Origin: Streptomyces mirabilis
Lineage (GTDB): Bacteria; Actinomycetota; Actinomycetes; Streptomycetales; Streptomycetaceae
Length of the DNA: 64,000 nt
Direction of reading: 5' to 3'
Assembly (NCBI RefSeq): GCF_018310535.1
Contig: NZ_CP074102.1
Coordinates: 124,001-188,000, forward strand
Under the pieces are notes generated by a model that had not been told where the DNA came from, did no database searches, and saw only the letters and a program-made list of their open reading frames with translations. How positions within the stretch are numbered: position 1 is the first letter of the stretch; the number at the start of each line of letters is the position of its first letter. The position numbers and the translations under genes were made by a program. Positions 1 through 8,948 of the stretch are shown one piece after another.

Positions 1-1
1 C

Positions 2-268
2 ACCACGGGGCGGCGGCTCGCGGAGGGCTTCCCCGAGGGTGTCGACGACGTGGTCGTGATGCTCGACGCCCATCAGACCTTCCGGCAGTACGCCGACGAG
101 GACATCGACATCTACTGGGGCGCCTACATCGGTACGCCCGACGAGATCCTGGCCTCCGGTCCGATAGCCGAGACGGCCCCGCGCATCGAGCGGCTGCGGG
201 CCGAGGCACGCGATCGCAAGGGCTGGATCATGGACACGTATCTGCTGCGCAGACATCCGCGCGGGTAG
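2..268 (+). CDS. cobF: Precorrin-6A synthase (deacetylating), 3' end only
   Basis: Only the last 88 codons lie in the window; the gene is cut at the left edge and ends at TAG 266-268. The visible C-terminus contains WGAYIGTPDEIL, then SGPIAE, then KGWIMDTYLLRR, which I recognise as the conserved end of CobF. CobF is the SAM-dependent methyltransferase that methylates C-1 and removes the acetyl group in aerobic cobalamin synthesis. It converges on cobK, the next enzyme of the corrin ring pathway, 75 bp away. That neighbour supports the call, which otherwise rests on a short fragment. Confidence 0.82.
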   Translation, partial: TTGRRLAEGFPEGVDDVVVMLDAHQTFRQYADEDIDIYWGAYIGTPDEILASGPIAETAPRIERLRAEARDRKGWIMDTYLLRRHPRG

Positions 269-343
269 CGGGATCGGCCGAGCGGGTCGCCCACCCGGAC
301 CCGGGAACTGGAGTCCAGCGGTGCGAGCTGACCGGCCCCTCCG

Positions 344-1090
344 TCATCGAGGGCCGAGATCCAGCCGGGCCAGGGCCGACGGCACGTCCGGCACGGCGGT
401 GACGTCCGCCGGGAGCGGGGGGCGGCGTACGACGACCACGGGGAGGGCGAGGTCGCGTGCGGCGGTCAGTTTGGCGACTGTCGCGTCTCCTCCGCTGTCC
501 TTGGTCACCAGTACGTCGACGCGGTGTGCGCGCAGCAGGGTCTTCTCGTCGTCGGGTGTGAAAGGTCCACGGGCGAGCAGCACTTCCATGTCCTGGGGCA
601 TCGGCGGCTCGGGGGACTCCACCGTACGGACGAGGAAGTGGAGCTCGGAGAGGTGGGCGAAGGCCGCCAGGCCCAGGCGGCCCGTGGTGAGGAAGACACG
701 GCGGCCCAGGGACGGGAGGAGTGCGGCGGCCTCGGGGAGGGAGCCGGCCCAGTGCCAGCGGTCGTCGGGGCCGGGGGTCCAGCCGGGGCGGCGCAGCACC
801 ACGGCCGGGATCCCCGTGGCCACGGCGGCACGCGCCGCGTTCGCCGTGATGCCGGCGGCGAAGGGGTGGGTGGCGTCGACCACGGCGTCCACGCGGTGCT
901 CGCGCAGCCACCGTGCCAGCCCGTCCTCCCCGCCGAAGCCCCCGACGCGGACGTCCCCGTCGAGCGATCCCGGCCGGGAGACGCGCCCCGCCAGGGACGT
1001 CGTCACGCGGACACCTGGGCGCGCCGCCAGTTCGGCGGCGAGTCGGCGTGCCTCGGTGGTGCCGCCGAGGACCAGGACGTGGGGGGACAT
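344..1090 (-). CDS. cobK: Precorrin-6A reductase
   Basis: Predicted NADPH-dependent reductase of the corrin macrocycle (CobK/CbiJ family), 248 residues, a normal length. The N-terminus LVLGGTTEARRLA is the family's nucleotide-binding signature. Further landmarks are DATHPFA near residue 90 and VTKDSGG near residue 195, where the dinucleotide and tetrapyrrole sites lie in this family. It ends 75 bp from the cobF fragment on the opposite strand, and those two enzymes act consecutively. The start is ATG at 1090; the neighbouring TauE/SafE gene ends 21 bp upstream on the same strand. Confidence 0.9.
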   Translation of the reverse strand: MSPHVLVLGGTTEARRLAAELAARPGVRVTTSLAGRVSRPGSLDGDVRVGGFGGEDGLARWLREHRVDAVVDATHPFAAGITANAARAAVATGIPAVVLRRPGWTPGPDDRWHWAGSLPEAAALLPSLGRRVFLTTGRLGLAAFAHLSELHFLVRTVESPEPPMPQDMEVLLARGPFTPDDEKTLLRAHRVDVLVTKDSGGDATVAKLTAARDLALPVVVVRRPPLPADVTAVPDVPSALARLDLGPR

Positions 1091-1111
1091 GGCGTCGAGC
1101 CTACGAGGTGG

Positions 1112-1885
1112 TCAGCGCAACAGGAGCTGTACCCCGCCCACCACGGTCGCCGCGATGACCAGCCGCTCGAACAGGATCTGGTTGATGCGGTGCACGGCCC
1201 ATTTACCGAGGAGCGCCCCCGGCACGACGAAGATCGCGAGTGCCGCGTCCAGGAGCAGCGAATGCCAGTCGATGAGCCCGAGGCCCACGCTGAAGGGCAC
1301 CTTGGAGACGTTCACGATCAGGAAGAAGAAGGCCGAGGTGCCCAGGAAGCCGAGTTTGCGGAAGCCGGCCGACAGGAGGTACATCGACATCACCGGGCCG
1401 CCCGCGTTGGCGACCATCGTGGTGAAGCCGCCGAGGACGCCGTACGAGCGGGCCTTGACCCGGCCGGCCCGGGTCGAGACCGAGTCGGGTTCCTCGTCCT
1501 GGGCGGCGGCCCGGCGGCGCCACATCGTCACCGCCGCCATCAGCAGCAGGATCGCACCGATCGAGGTCCGTACCATCCCGTCGTCGGCCCACACCAGGAA
1601 CAGCGTGCCGAACACGACGCCCGCGGCGACCGCCGGGAACAGCCGCCACAGCGTGGGCCAGTGGGCGTGCCGCCGGTAGGTGAGCACGGCGAGCACGTCC
1701 CCGACGATGAGGAGGGGCAGGAGCACGCCGGTCGAGGCGCGGGCGGGCAGCACGGCGGCGAAGATCGCCAGGCTGACCGTGTTGGCGCCGCTCACGGCGG
1801 TCTTCGAGAAGCCGACGAGCAGGGCCGCGGCGGCGAGCGCGGCGAACTCCCAGATGGATATGTGCCAGAGCGTCATCGTGTTCAT
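1112..1885 (-). CDS. TauE/SafE-family membrane exporter
   Basis: Integral membrane protein of about 257 residues with seven to eight hydrophobic segments, in the TauE/SafE (DUF81) family of putative anion or sulfonate exporters. The family-like start of the first helix is ALLVGFSKTAVSGANT, and a second half-repeat has NAGGPVMSMYLL. I start it at ATG 1885 (MNTMTLW), because the open frame upstream to 2005 encodes an arginine-rich stretch that looks non-coding. ATG 1876 is also possible. Substrate unknown. It may share a transcript with cobK, 21 bp downstream, but nothing links it functionally to cobalamin. Confidence 0.8.
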   Translation of the reverse strand: MNTMTLWHISIWEFAALAAAALLVGFSKTAVSGANTVSLAIFAAVLPARASTGVLLPLLIVGDVLAVLTYRRHAHWPTLWRLFPAVAAGVVFGTLFLVWADDGMVRTSIGAILLLMAAVTMWRRRAAAQDEEPDSVSTRAGRVKARSYGVLGGFTTMVANAGGPVMSMYLLSAGFRKLGFLGTSAFFFLIVNVSKVPFSVGLGLIDWHSLLLDAALAIFVVPGALLGKWAVHRINQILFERLVIAATVVGGVQLLLR

Positions 1886-2059
1886 GCGGGAACCGATGCT
1901 AGGCGCACGCATGTCCTGACGTAAGGACCGTCTCGCCAGGTGACCCCTGCGACGGCGGATGGACCCGTGGGTCGGGGCCCCGGAGAATCCCCCCGCCCGG
2001 CCCAACTCCCGTGGCAGACTGCTCGAACATCAACACGAGCGTGAGCAGAGGAGTGCCGC

Positions 2060-2881
2060 ATGACCGCGACCGGGCCTTCCGCCCAGCGGATCGACACCAG
2101 CAGGCCGCACCCGGCACGGATGTACGACTGGTTCCTCGGCGGCAAGGACAACTACCCGGTCGACGAGGAACTCGGGCGGCGGATCATTTCCACGGACCCG
2201 AGCGCTCCCCGCTCGGCCCGCAGCAACCGCTGGTTCATGCAGCGCGCCACCCGCTGGCTGGTCCGGGAGACCGGCATCCGCCAGTTCCTCGACATCGGCA
2301 CCGGCATCCCCACGGAGCCGAATCTCCACCAGATCGCCCAGGCCGCCGTCCCGGACGCGCGGGTCGTCTACATCGACAACGACCCGATCGTCCTCGCCCA
2401 CGCCGAGGCCCTGCTGCGCGGCACCCCCGAGGGCGTGACGGAGTACATCCAGGCCGACGCGCGGGAACCGGGGAAGATACTCGAACAGGCCGCCCAGGTC
2501 CTCGACTTCGACCGGCCCATCGCGCTGTCGCTGATCGCCCTGATGCACTTCATCGCCGAGGAGGACGGCGCGTACGACCTGGTGGACACCCTGGTCGACG
2601 CGCTGGCGCCGGGCAGCTGTCTGGTCCTGTCCGCGTTGACCGGCGACTACGACCCCGTGACGGTCGCGACCGGTATCTCGGCGTACGCGGCGGGCGGCGT
2701 GACCCTCGTGGCCCGCTCGCACTCCGAGGTCAGCCGCTTCTTCCGGGGACTCGACCTCGCCGACCCCGGGGTGGTGTCGGTGTCGAAGTGGCACCCCGAG
2801 CTCGCGCTGGACGAGGACGAGATCGACGACTCGCCCGTCCCGCTGTACGGCGCGGTCGGTTTCAAGTCCCCCCGTTCCTGA
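2060..2881 (+). CDS. SAM-dependent methyltransferase, DUF574 family
   Basis: 273 residues, the family of S-adenosylmethionine-dependent methyltransferases that is greatly expanded in Streptomyces (Pfam Methyltransf_19, formerly DUF574). Seen: PARMYDWFLGGKDNYP near residue 20, the N-terminal signature of the family; the SAM-binding loop LDIGTGIPT near residue 78; and VVYIDNDPIV near residue 103, with the acidic residue expected to hold the ribose. A GAGGAG ribosome site lies about 7 bases before ATG 2060. Substrates of this family are largely unknown. It is divergent from the exporter gene and has no obvious pathway partner here. Confidence 0.88.
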   Translation: MTATGPSAQRIDTSRPHPARMYDWFLGGKDNYPVDEELGRRIISTDPSAPRSARSNRWFMQRATRWLVRETGIRQFLDIGTGIPTEPNLHQIAQAAVPDARVVYIDNDPIVLAHAEALLRGTPEGVTEYIQADAREPGKILEQAAQVLDFDRPIALSLIALMHFIAEEDGAYDLVDTLVDALAPGSCLVLSALTGDYDPVTVATGISAYAAGGVTLVARSHSEVSRFFRGLDLADPGVVSVSKWHPELALDEDEIDDSPVPLYGAVGFKSPRS

Positions 2882-3091
2882 GGAACCCGCACACCCACCC
2901 CGCTCCTGGCCCAGAGCGATCCCACCGTCGCGCCCGATGTTGGCGACTGCCCCCTGAACGAAGGCAGGCCATCGCGCAAGCCTCCCTGGTGAACGGACAG
3001 TTCGACGAGGACCACGGATCCCGGTAGACCGGCGATGACCTTGAGCTTGTACCGTGCGGGCGGTGGCGACCGGGGAAGCGGGAGGCGGGCT

Positions 3092-3841
3092 GTGGGAGCG
3101 GATCACCGTGTGGGGGATGTCCTGTTGGTCTCGTGCCCGTACACCGACGCACGGGTCACCCGTCTCACCCGACGGGAAGTGGTCGTCGAGTGGCCGTGGT
3201 GGGAGGTGGACCCGGAGTGCGACTGGATCGAGTGGAACGGTCAGGTGGCCCTGGCAGGCGATCCGGCCTCGTACGACTGGGACTTGGAGCTGTTCCGCAC
3301 CGAGCCGCCGCCCCGGCACCTCGATGTCGGCGCGGTGTGCAAGGTCGGCATCCCTCCCACGGTGGTGCATGTGATGAGCGTCGAACGGATGGATCCACCG
3401 CTGGAGACAGGACGTCTCCCCCGTCTGGGGACGCAGGTGATGGTGCTGCGCGCGGGACAGTCGCACGATCCCGACCTGGAGTGGCCGGGCTACGGGATCG
3501 CCCCCGACGACGGGATCCCGATCGCCCTCGACCTGCTGCTGCGCCCGTACGCCTGCCTTGTGGCGGGTGACGAGGTCGCGGACGCCGCGGGGCGCGCCTG
3601 GCGGTTCGACGCGCCGTGGGACTGGCACCCGTTCGACGGTCAGGAGCCCTCCGAACCCGCCTGGCCGCTCAGTCTCCTGACCCGCGACGGCCACCCCGAC
3701 GACGCGGCGGCGACCGTCGTGGCGCGGGCGACGCGCAGCGGTTCGCACGAGCAGGAACTCGCCCGCTGGGTGGAACTGACCCAGGCCAGACCCACCCGCC
3801 TCGTCGTCGTACGGGACCCGGCCCGGCAGCCGAACCACTGA
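3092..3841 (+). CDS. Conserved hypothetical protein
   Basis: About 249 residues, rich in Trp, Asp and Pro, with no signal peptide or membrane segment. I do not recognise a family. I chose the GTG start at 3092 because GGAGG lies at 3081-3085; an ATG in the same frame at 3035 has no ribosome site. The middle of the protein has regularly spaced Trp-Asp pairs (EWPWWEVDPECDWIEW) and looks like a beta-rich cytoplasmic protein. Codon use is typical of the chromosome, so it is very likely a real gene. It lies between the methyltransferase and the azoxy cluster and shows no sign of belonging to either. Confidence 0.6.
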   Translation: MGADHRVGDVLLVSCPYTDARVTRLTRREVVVEWPWWEVDPECDWIEWNGQVALAGDPASYDWDLELFRTEPPPRHLDVGAVCKVGIPPTVVHVMSVERMDPPLETGRLPRLGTQVMVLRAGQSHDPDLEWPGYGIAPDDGIPIALDLLLRPYACLVAGDEVADAAGRAWRFDAPWDWHPFDGQEPSEPAWPLSLLTRDGHPDDAAATVVARATRSGSHEQELARWVELTQARPTRLVVVRDPARQPNH

Positions 3842-3949
3842 CCCTGGAACGCCCCAACATCCTTTTTGCCCCGAGGGGTTCCGCCGGTTCGCGCGTAAAC
3901 AGAAACGACGCTGCCGGCGACACCTGAGGATCAAGGAGCAGGGGACGAC

Positions 3950-5083
3950 ATGAGATTCCTGGAGCGTGAGCGCGCGGCCCTCGCCAAACTGCTGCCCGGC
4001 CTCGACGAGAGTCTGAGGGCCGTACCGCTGATGACACTGGAGGGACCGAAGAGCCCCGGCATCGGGTTGTTCAGGGAGGCGGGCGGGCCGGGTCTGCTGG
4101 CCCCGACCGCCTTCCAGGGCCGGGGTGCCAGCGCGTTGGAGACCCTGCGGGTGCAGCGCGCGCTGGGCAGCCGTTCGCCCTCGCTCGCGGTGGCGACGAC
4201 GATGCACCACTTCTCGATGGCCACGCTGGTCGGGCTGAGCGACTCCGGCGAGGGGCTGGAGTGGATGCTCGTGCAGGGCGTCGCGTCCGAGAACCGGCTG
4301 ATGGCGTCCGGCTTCGCCGAAGGACGCAGCGGCACCGGCATCCTGTCGCCCTCCATGTCCGCCACCGTGACGCCCGAAGGGGTGCGGATCACCGGCGTGA
4401 AGCGGCCGTGCAGCCTCGCCCGTTCCATGGATCTGCTCACCGCCAGCGTGCTGGTGCCGTGCGAGGAAGGCGAAGGAGAGGAGCTGGCCGTGGCGCTGGT
4501 TCCCGCCGAGAGCGAGGGGCTGAGCGTCAGCGGCTTCTGGTCGAGCACCTTCCTGGCGGGCGCCGAGAGCGACCAGGTGACGTTGGACAACGTACTGGTC
4601 CCGAAGGAACTCCTGGTGCGCACGGCCTCGCCGGCCGGGGCCCGTCTCGACGAGGTGCAGACCGCCGGCCTGGTCTGGTTCGAGCTGCTGATGACCGGCA
4701 GCTACCTCGGCGCCGCGAGCGCCCTCGTCGAGCGGGTGCTGCTCAACGACCGGGTGCCCGACGCCGAACGGGTCCGGCTGCTGGTGGAGATCGAGGGCGC
4801 GACGGCGACGGTCGAGGGCCTCGCCCGCCGGGTGGACGAGGGCACGCCCGACGAGTCCGCGCTCGCCGACTCCCTCTACGCGCGCTACACCGTGCAGGAC
4901 GCCCTCGCCCGGATCGTGCCCCGGTCCGTCGAACTGCTGGGCGGGCTCAATTTCATGACCTCGGACGAGGTCGGATACCTCGCCGCCTGCGCCAACGGCC
5001 TCGCCCTGCACCCGCCGTCGCGCTCGCGGATGACCGGGCCGCTGTCCGCGTACCTCGCCGACGAGCCGCTGACCATCGCCTGA
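3950..5083 (+). CDS. Acyl-CoA-dehydrogenase-fold flavoenzyme, probable amine N-hydroxylase
   Basis: 377 residues with the layout of the acyl-CoA dehydrogenase superfamily: helical N-terminal domain, central beta domain (about 120-220, with MASGFAEG and ITGVKRPCSLA) and C-terminal helices. Annotation by similarity alone would be acyl-CoA dehydrogenase. The valanimycin amine N-hydroxylase VlmH belongs to this superfamily and works with a separate flavin reductase, which is present here at 8272. From context I infer that it N-hydroxylates the amine made by the downstream aminotransferase. AAGGAG lies 10 bases before the ATG. First gene of the plus-strand arm of the cluster; a 198 bp gap with a common Streptomyces repeat follows it. 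Confidence 0.68.
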   Translation: MRFLERERAALAKLLPGLDESLRAVPLMTLEGPKSPGIGLFREAGGPGLLAPTAFQGRGASALETLRVQRALGSRSPSLAVATTMHHFSMATLVGLSDSGEGLEWMLVQGVASENRLMASGFAEGRSGTGILSPSMSATVTPEGVRITGVKRPCSLARSMDLLTASVLVPCEEGEGEELAVALVPAESEGLSVSGFWSSTFLAGAESDQVTLDNVLVPKELLVRTASPAGARLDEVQTAGLVWFELLMTGSYLGAASALVERVLLNDRVPDAERVRLLVEIEGATATVEGLARRVDEGTPDESALADSLYARYTVQDALARIVPRSVELLGGLNFMTSDEVGYLAACANGLALHPPSRSRMTGPLSAYLADEPLTIA

Positions 5084-5100
5084 ACCCGGCCCCGCCAGGA

Positions 5101-5165
5101 GCGCCCCGCAGGGGCGCGGGCAACGGCGCGACCAGCCACGAACAACCCGCAGTCGCCGCCGGACA
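5101..5165. repeat. Dispersed Streptomyces intergenic repeat with GC hairpin
   Basis: A 7-bp hairpin (GCGCCCC, loop GCA, GGGGCGC at 5101-5117) is followed by GGCGCGACCAGCCACGA and CCCGCAGTCGCC. I recognise this combination as an abundant non-coding element found between genes in many Streptomyces genomes. It sits in the gap between the flavoenzyme and the reductase genes. Function unknown. It could end part of the transcript or stabilise an mRNA end. Confidence 0.55.
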
Positions 5166-5281
5166 ACAAGAACCGAGCTCATAGGCGCCCGGCGCGCGCG
5201 AAACCCCAGCACCCGAACACCCGCCCGCCCGTCCGTCCGTCCGGCAGGACCTACGCTCACTCGACCGAGGGGATCACCGCC

Positions 5282-6436
5282 ATGCCTCTGCCCCGACCCC
5301 GGCCCAGCGCTCCGACCAGCCCGCGACCGCCCGCGAAACGCCCCACGATTCTGCTCACCGGCGGCGCCGGGGTACTCGGCAGAGCCCTGATCGAGGAGCT
5401 GTCGCCGGATTTCGGAATCGTCTGCCTGCGCCATCGCACGCCGGTGAACGACCACCGGGTCCGTGAGGTCCGCGCCGATCTGCTGGAACCCGGACTCGGC
5501 CTGGCCCAGGCCGACTTCACCCAGCTCATCGCCGAAGTGGACCTGGTGGTGCACTCCGCCGCCGCCACCAACTGGAAGGCGGAGCCGGACCAGATCCGGC
5601 GTGCCAACCTCGACGGCACGATCGCGATGCTCGACCTCGCCGCCCGCGCCGAGGCTCCGTTCTTCCACATGAGCACCGCCTTCGTCGCCAACCCGCTGGC
5701 GCCGGAGGAGCAGGAGCGCTTCCCGGGTGCCGCCGCGTACCTCGCCTCCAAGACGGCGGCCGAACAGGTCGTGCGCGACGCCTCGGTGCCAGGCGTGATC
5801 ATGCGCCCGTCGGTGGTGATGGGTGACTCCGTCACCGGCCGGATCGCCGGCATGCAGGGGCTGACGCGGGCCCTGGGTGCCATCGTGAAGGGGCAGGTGC
5901 CGGTGCTGCCGGGAGCACCGGACGCGCGGATCGACATGGTGCCCCAGGACATCGTCGCGCGCGCGGTGGGTGACCTGGTGAGGGCCGGTGTCACGGGCGG
6001 CGAGTACTGGCTGACGGCCGGCACCGAGGCGCTGCTCCAGCGTGAAGTGGTGGACACCTGCCTGGAGTTCGCCGACCAGTGGGGACCGCGTCCGCATCCG
6101 CCCCGGCTCATCCCGCTGGAGTCGGTGCACCGACTGCTGCTGCCGCTGATCGAGGGCCCCACGTTCCCGGAGTCGCTGCGCCGCCGCTTCCAGACGTACG
6201 CGGAACTGCTGCTGGTCTTCCAGCGGGCCCTCCCCTTCGAATCGTCCCTAGGATCGCCGCACTGCGGCACGGCCCTCTCGAAGGACGACCTCCGGCGGGC
6301 GCTGGTCCGCAACCTGGCCGCCTGGTCCACCGGGCGCGGCGGCATGCGCACCCGCCTGCGTCCGGGGCCCGCCCAGGACACGGCGGCGAGGTCCCAGCCC
6401 GCGCAGGCCACCCACACGCAGGAGCTGGCGTCATGA
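5282..6436 (+). CDS. Thioester-reductase-like SDR (NAD(P)-dependent)
   Basis: 384 residues, extended short-chain dehydrogenase/reductase resembling thioester reductase or fatty-acyl-CoA reductase domains (Pfam NAD_binding_4). Seen: a Rossmann start ILLTGGAGVLGRALIEEL at residue 21, VVHSAAATNW near 100, a Ser/Thr region MSTAFVAN near 130, and YLASKTAAEQV near 155, giving the catalytic YxxxK. Expected reaction: reductive release of an acyl thioester to an aldehyde, which the next enzyme could aminate. Its stop overlaps the aminotransferase start (ATGA), so the two are translationally coupled. GAGGGG precedes ATG 5282. The first 20 residues are Pro/Arg-rich and probably disordered. Confidence 0.8.
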   Translation: MPLPRPRPSAPTSPRPPAKRPTILLTGGAGVLGRALIEELSPDFGIVCLRHRTPVNDHRVREVRADLLEPGLGLAQADFTQLIAEVDLVVHSAAATNWKAEPDQIRRANLDGTIAMLDLAARAEAPFFHMSTAFVANPLAPEEQERFPGAAAYLASKTAAEQVVRDASVPGVIMRPSVVMGDSVTGRIAGMQGLTRALGAIVKGQVPVLPGAPDARIDMVPQDIVARAVGDLVRAGVTGGEYWLTAGTEALLQREVVDTCLEFADQWGPRPHPPRLIPLESVHRLLLPLIEGPTFPESLRRRFQTYAELLLVFQRALPFESSLGSPHCGTALSKDDLRRALVRNLAAWSTGRGGMRTRLRPGPAQDTAARSQPAQATHTQELAS

Positions 6437-7746
6437 CGGCGGCCCCCGCCCCCGCCGTGGCGCCCGCCGCCGGATCCGTGGCACCGGCCGCCGACCCCGC
6501 CACGGACCGTGCGCACATCGCCCGCCTCTACCGCGAGCACCTCTCCTCCGGCCGCTCCGTCCTCGGCACGGTGCTCGGCGGCATGCTGGAGACGGCGTCC
6601 GACGGCGCGTGGGTGTTCACCGAGGACGGCCGCCGCTACCTCGACTTCGGCGGGTACGGGGTCTTCATCCTCGGGCACCGGCACCCCCACGTGACCGCGG
6701 CCGTGCACCGCCAGGTGGACACCCATCCGCTGGCCGGGCGGGTCTTCCTGGAGCCCGTCGCGGCCCTCGCCGCCGAGGCACTGGCCGCACGGACCCCGCC
6801 CGGCCTCGACCACGTCCACTTCGTGAACTCCGGCACGGAGGCCACCGAGGCCGGTCTGAAACTGGCCCGGGCGCACGGGCACACCGCCCTCGTCTCCACC
6901 GTCGGCGGCTATCACGGCAAGACCCTGGGCGCGCTGACCGCCACCGCCAACCCGAAGTACCAGCAGCCGTTCCAGCCGCTGCTGCCGGACAGCACGGCGA
7001 TCCCGTACGGGGACACGGCCGCGCTGGAAGCGACGCTCGCCGAACTCGGCCGCCGAGCCTGCGTGATCGTCGAGCCCGTGCAGGGCGAGGGCGGCGTACG
7101 CATTCCGCCGCCGGGCCATCTGGCGGAGGTGAGCCGGCTGTGCCGGACGTACGGGGCCTTCCTGATCATCGACGAGATCCAGACGGGCCTGGGCCGGCTG
7201 GGCTCGTGGTGGGGCATGGACGCCGAGGGTGGCCTGCCCCCACAGCCCGACGTACTGCTCGTCGGAAAGGGACTCAGCGGCGGTGTCGTGCCGGTCGCGG
7301 CGATGGTCGCGACCGCGGCGGCATACGGGCCGTTCTCCCGCGACCCCTATCTGCACACCTCCACCTTCGCGGCCTCCCCGATCGCCTGCGCCGCCGCGCT
7401 CGCCGCGGTCGAGGCCCTGGACCGGGAGGATGTCGTCCCGCGTGCCAAGGCCCTGGGCGAGCGACTGCTCGCGGGCGTCCGGGCCGCCTGTGCCCCGTAC
7501 ACCGGCGGCCTGGTGCGCGAGGTCCGCGGGCGGGGGCTGCTGATCGGCCTGGAGTTCACCGAGGAACAGGCCGTGGGTGAACTGATCCTCGAACTCGTCG
7601 GGCGCGGCGTCCTCGTGAACCACTCCCTCAACGCCACCCGGGTGCTGCGGCTGACACCGCCCGCGATCGTCGGCGAGGAGGAGGTGCGGCTGTTCCTCAC
7701 CGCCCTGACCGAGGCGCTGCGCGTCGTCGCGACCCACATCGGCTGA
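6433..7746 (+). CDS. Class III aminotransferase (PLP-dependent)
   Basis: 437 residues, ornithine/GABA-type aminotransferase fold. Seen: FVNSGTEATEAGLKLAR near 135, HGKTLG near 160, VEPVQGEGG near 210, the PLP aspartate in DEIQTGLGR near 243, and the Schiff-base lysine in LVGKGLSGG near 277. ATG 6433 overlaps the stop of the reductase gene; the frame is open further upstream but that part is a shadow. I infer that it converts the fatty aldehyde from the reductase into a primary amine, the substrate for N-hydroxylation. Adjacent, coupled aldehyde-forming and aminating enzymes are what a fatty-amine branch would need. Confidence 0.85.
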   Translation: MTAAPAPAVAPAAGSVAPAADPATDRAHIARLYREHLSSGRSVLGTVLGGMLETASDGAWVFTEDGRRYLDFGGYGVFILGHRHPHVTAAVHRQVDTHPLAGRVFLEPVAALAAEALAARTPPGLDHVHFVNSGTEATEAGLKLARAHGHTALVSTVGGYHGKTLGALTATANPKYQQPFQPLLPDSTAIPYGDTAALEATLAELGRRACVIVEPVQGEGGVRIPPPGHLAEVSRLCRTYGAFLIIDEIQTGLGRLGSWWGMDAEGGLPPQPDVLLVGKGLSGGVVPVAAMVATAAAYGPFSRDPYLHTSTFAASPIACAAALAAVEALDREDVVPRAKALGERLLAGVRAACAPYTGGLVREVRGRGLLIGLEFTEEQAVGELILELVGRGVLVNHSLNATRVLRLTPPAIVGEEEVRLFLTALTEALRVVATHIG

Positions 7747-7796
7747 CCCGTCCGCTACCGCCGACCCGTCCCTACCGTGGAAAGGCAACACCTCCC

Positions 7797-8279
7797 ATGC
7801 GTCACGTGACCGTACGGCTGACCGCCCACGACGTCGACCCCGAGACCGCCTACCAGCGGATCCGTGATTTCCGCCGGTATCCCGAAGTCACCGAGACCGT
7901 CCGCGAGGTCGTGGTCCATCCGCCCCATGACGACGGCACGGTGGTGTCGGACTGGACCGTGCGCTTCAGGAACGGTCTGATGCGCTGGTCGGAACGGGAC
8001 GCGTTCTTCCCGAAGACGCGGACCATCGGTTTCACCCAGCTCACGGGCGACTTCGAGCTGTTCGAGGGCACCTGGCGGTGCGCGTCCGGCCAGGACGGTA
8101 CGGCGGTGACCTTCGACGCCGTCTTCGACCTGGGTATCCCCACGCTGGCGGAACTCCTCGACCCGGTCGCCGACTCGACGCTGCGCAGCAATATCGAGCG
8201 CATCCTGCGCGGGCTGCTCGGCAGGGTCACGCCCACCCCGGCCCAACTCGCCGACAGCGTCGCCCCCGCGCATGGCTGA
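7797..8279 (+). CDS. SRPBCC (START-like) family protein
   Basis: 160 residues with the hydrophobic-cavity fold of the polyketide cyclase/START-like superfamily. It begins RHVTVRLTAHDVDPETAYQRI, followed by FRRYPEVTETV, the usual N-terminal strand and two helices, and ends with a long C-terminal helix. Such proteins bind hydrophobic ligands or act as cyclases and aromatases. Here a role in holding or processing a lipid-like intermediate is only a guess. Its last codons overlap the flavin reductase start by 8 bases, so it belongs to the operon. Confidence 0.72.
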   Translation: MRHVTVRLTAHDVDPETAYQRIRDFRRYPEVTETVREVVVHPPHDDGTVVSDWTVRFRNGLMRWSERDAFFPKTRTIGFTQLTGDFELFEGTWRCASGQDGTAVTFDAVFDLGIPTLAELLDPVADSTLRSNIERILRGLLGRVTPTPAQLADSVAPAHG

Positions 8280-8844
8280 CCTCACCCTCGTGCCCCGCCG
8301 GCCCCGTCCCGACGGCCCGTCCGCCGCGGGCTGGGAAACCCTGCGGGACGAGCCCGGCCCCGACACGGTCCGCTGTCTCGGTCTCTACGCCAAGCTGACG
8401 GCCGGCGTCACGGTCGTCACGGCGCTGGACGGGGCGGGCCCGACCGGGATGACGGTCTCCGCGCTGACCTCCCTGTCGGCGCGGCCGCCACTGGTCCTCG
8501 CGTGTCTGCGCGGCAGTTCCCGCACGCTGACCGCCCTGCGGGAGCAAGGTGCCTTCGCCGTAAATGTGTTGACGGATCATCAGAGATCGGTCGCCGAACT
8601 CTTCGCCGACTCCTCCGTGCCGCCCGCCAGGCGGTTCGACGGCAGCCCGGTGCGCCGGGTGCTCGGCCTGCCGGTGCTCGTCGACGCACTCGCGTGGTCG
8701 GTGTGCCTGGTCGAGGACGTACGACCGTACGGGGATCACCACGCCGTCGTCGGACGGGTGATGGCGGTGGAGGTGAACGGCGGACGGCCGCTGCTCTGGC
8801 ACGACCGAGCGTTCCATGCGCTGCCCGCGGCGACCACCGACTGA
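8272..8844 (+). CDS. Flavin reductase-like protein (oxygenase partner)
   Basis: 190 residues, Pfam Flavin_Reduct family (HpaC/ActVB/VlmR type). Seen: AGVTVVTALDGAGPTGMTVSA near residue 43, the FMN-binding start of the family, then SARPPLVLACL, FAVNVLTDHQ and a C-terminal GRVMAVEV. These enzymes hand reduced FMN or FAD to a partner monooxygenase. The likely partner is the acyl-CoA-dehydrogenase-fold enzyme at 3950, paralleling the VlmH/VlmR pair of valanimycin synthesis. It overlaps the SRPBCC gene and is the last gene before a strong terminator. Confidence 0.85.
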   Translation: MADLTLVPRRPRPDGPSAAGWETLRDEPGPDTVRCLGLYAKLTAGVTVVTALDGAGPTGMTVSALTSLSARPPLVLACLRGSSRTLTALREQGAFAVNVLTDHQRSVAELFADSSVPPARRFDGSPVRRVLGLPVLVDALAWSVCLVEDVRPYGDHHAVVGRVMAVEVNGGRPLLWHDRAFHALPAATTD

Positions 8845-8863
8845 GCCCACCAGAAGTCAGGAC

Positions 8864-8900
8864 GGAGGCCCGGCCGGGGCTTTTCCCCGGCCGGGCCTCC
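8864..8900 (+). terminator. Intrinsic-type hairpin after the plus-strand biosynthetic operon
   Basis: Perfect 16-bp GC stem (8864-8879 with 8885-8900) and a 5-base CTTTT loop, 20 bases after the flavin reductase stop. No T-run follows, as is common for Streptomyces terminators. Confidence 0.8.
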
Positions 8901-8948
8901 CCGTGTTCACAACCATTGCGCACACACGACCGAGGCCAAGGAGGCCCC

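Noticed and set aside
3950..5083. Plain fatty-acid beta-oxidation acyl-CoA dehydrogenase
   Set aside because: No other beta-oxidation gene is near, while a flavin reductase and amine-forming genes are; the N-hydroxylase reading explains the neighbours better.
2030..6130. A 1366-codon open frame on the minus strand
   Set aside because: It lies opposite well-supported plus-strand genes and has Arg/Gly/His-rich composition with no domains, typical of antisense frames in high-GC DNA.
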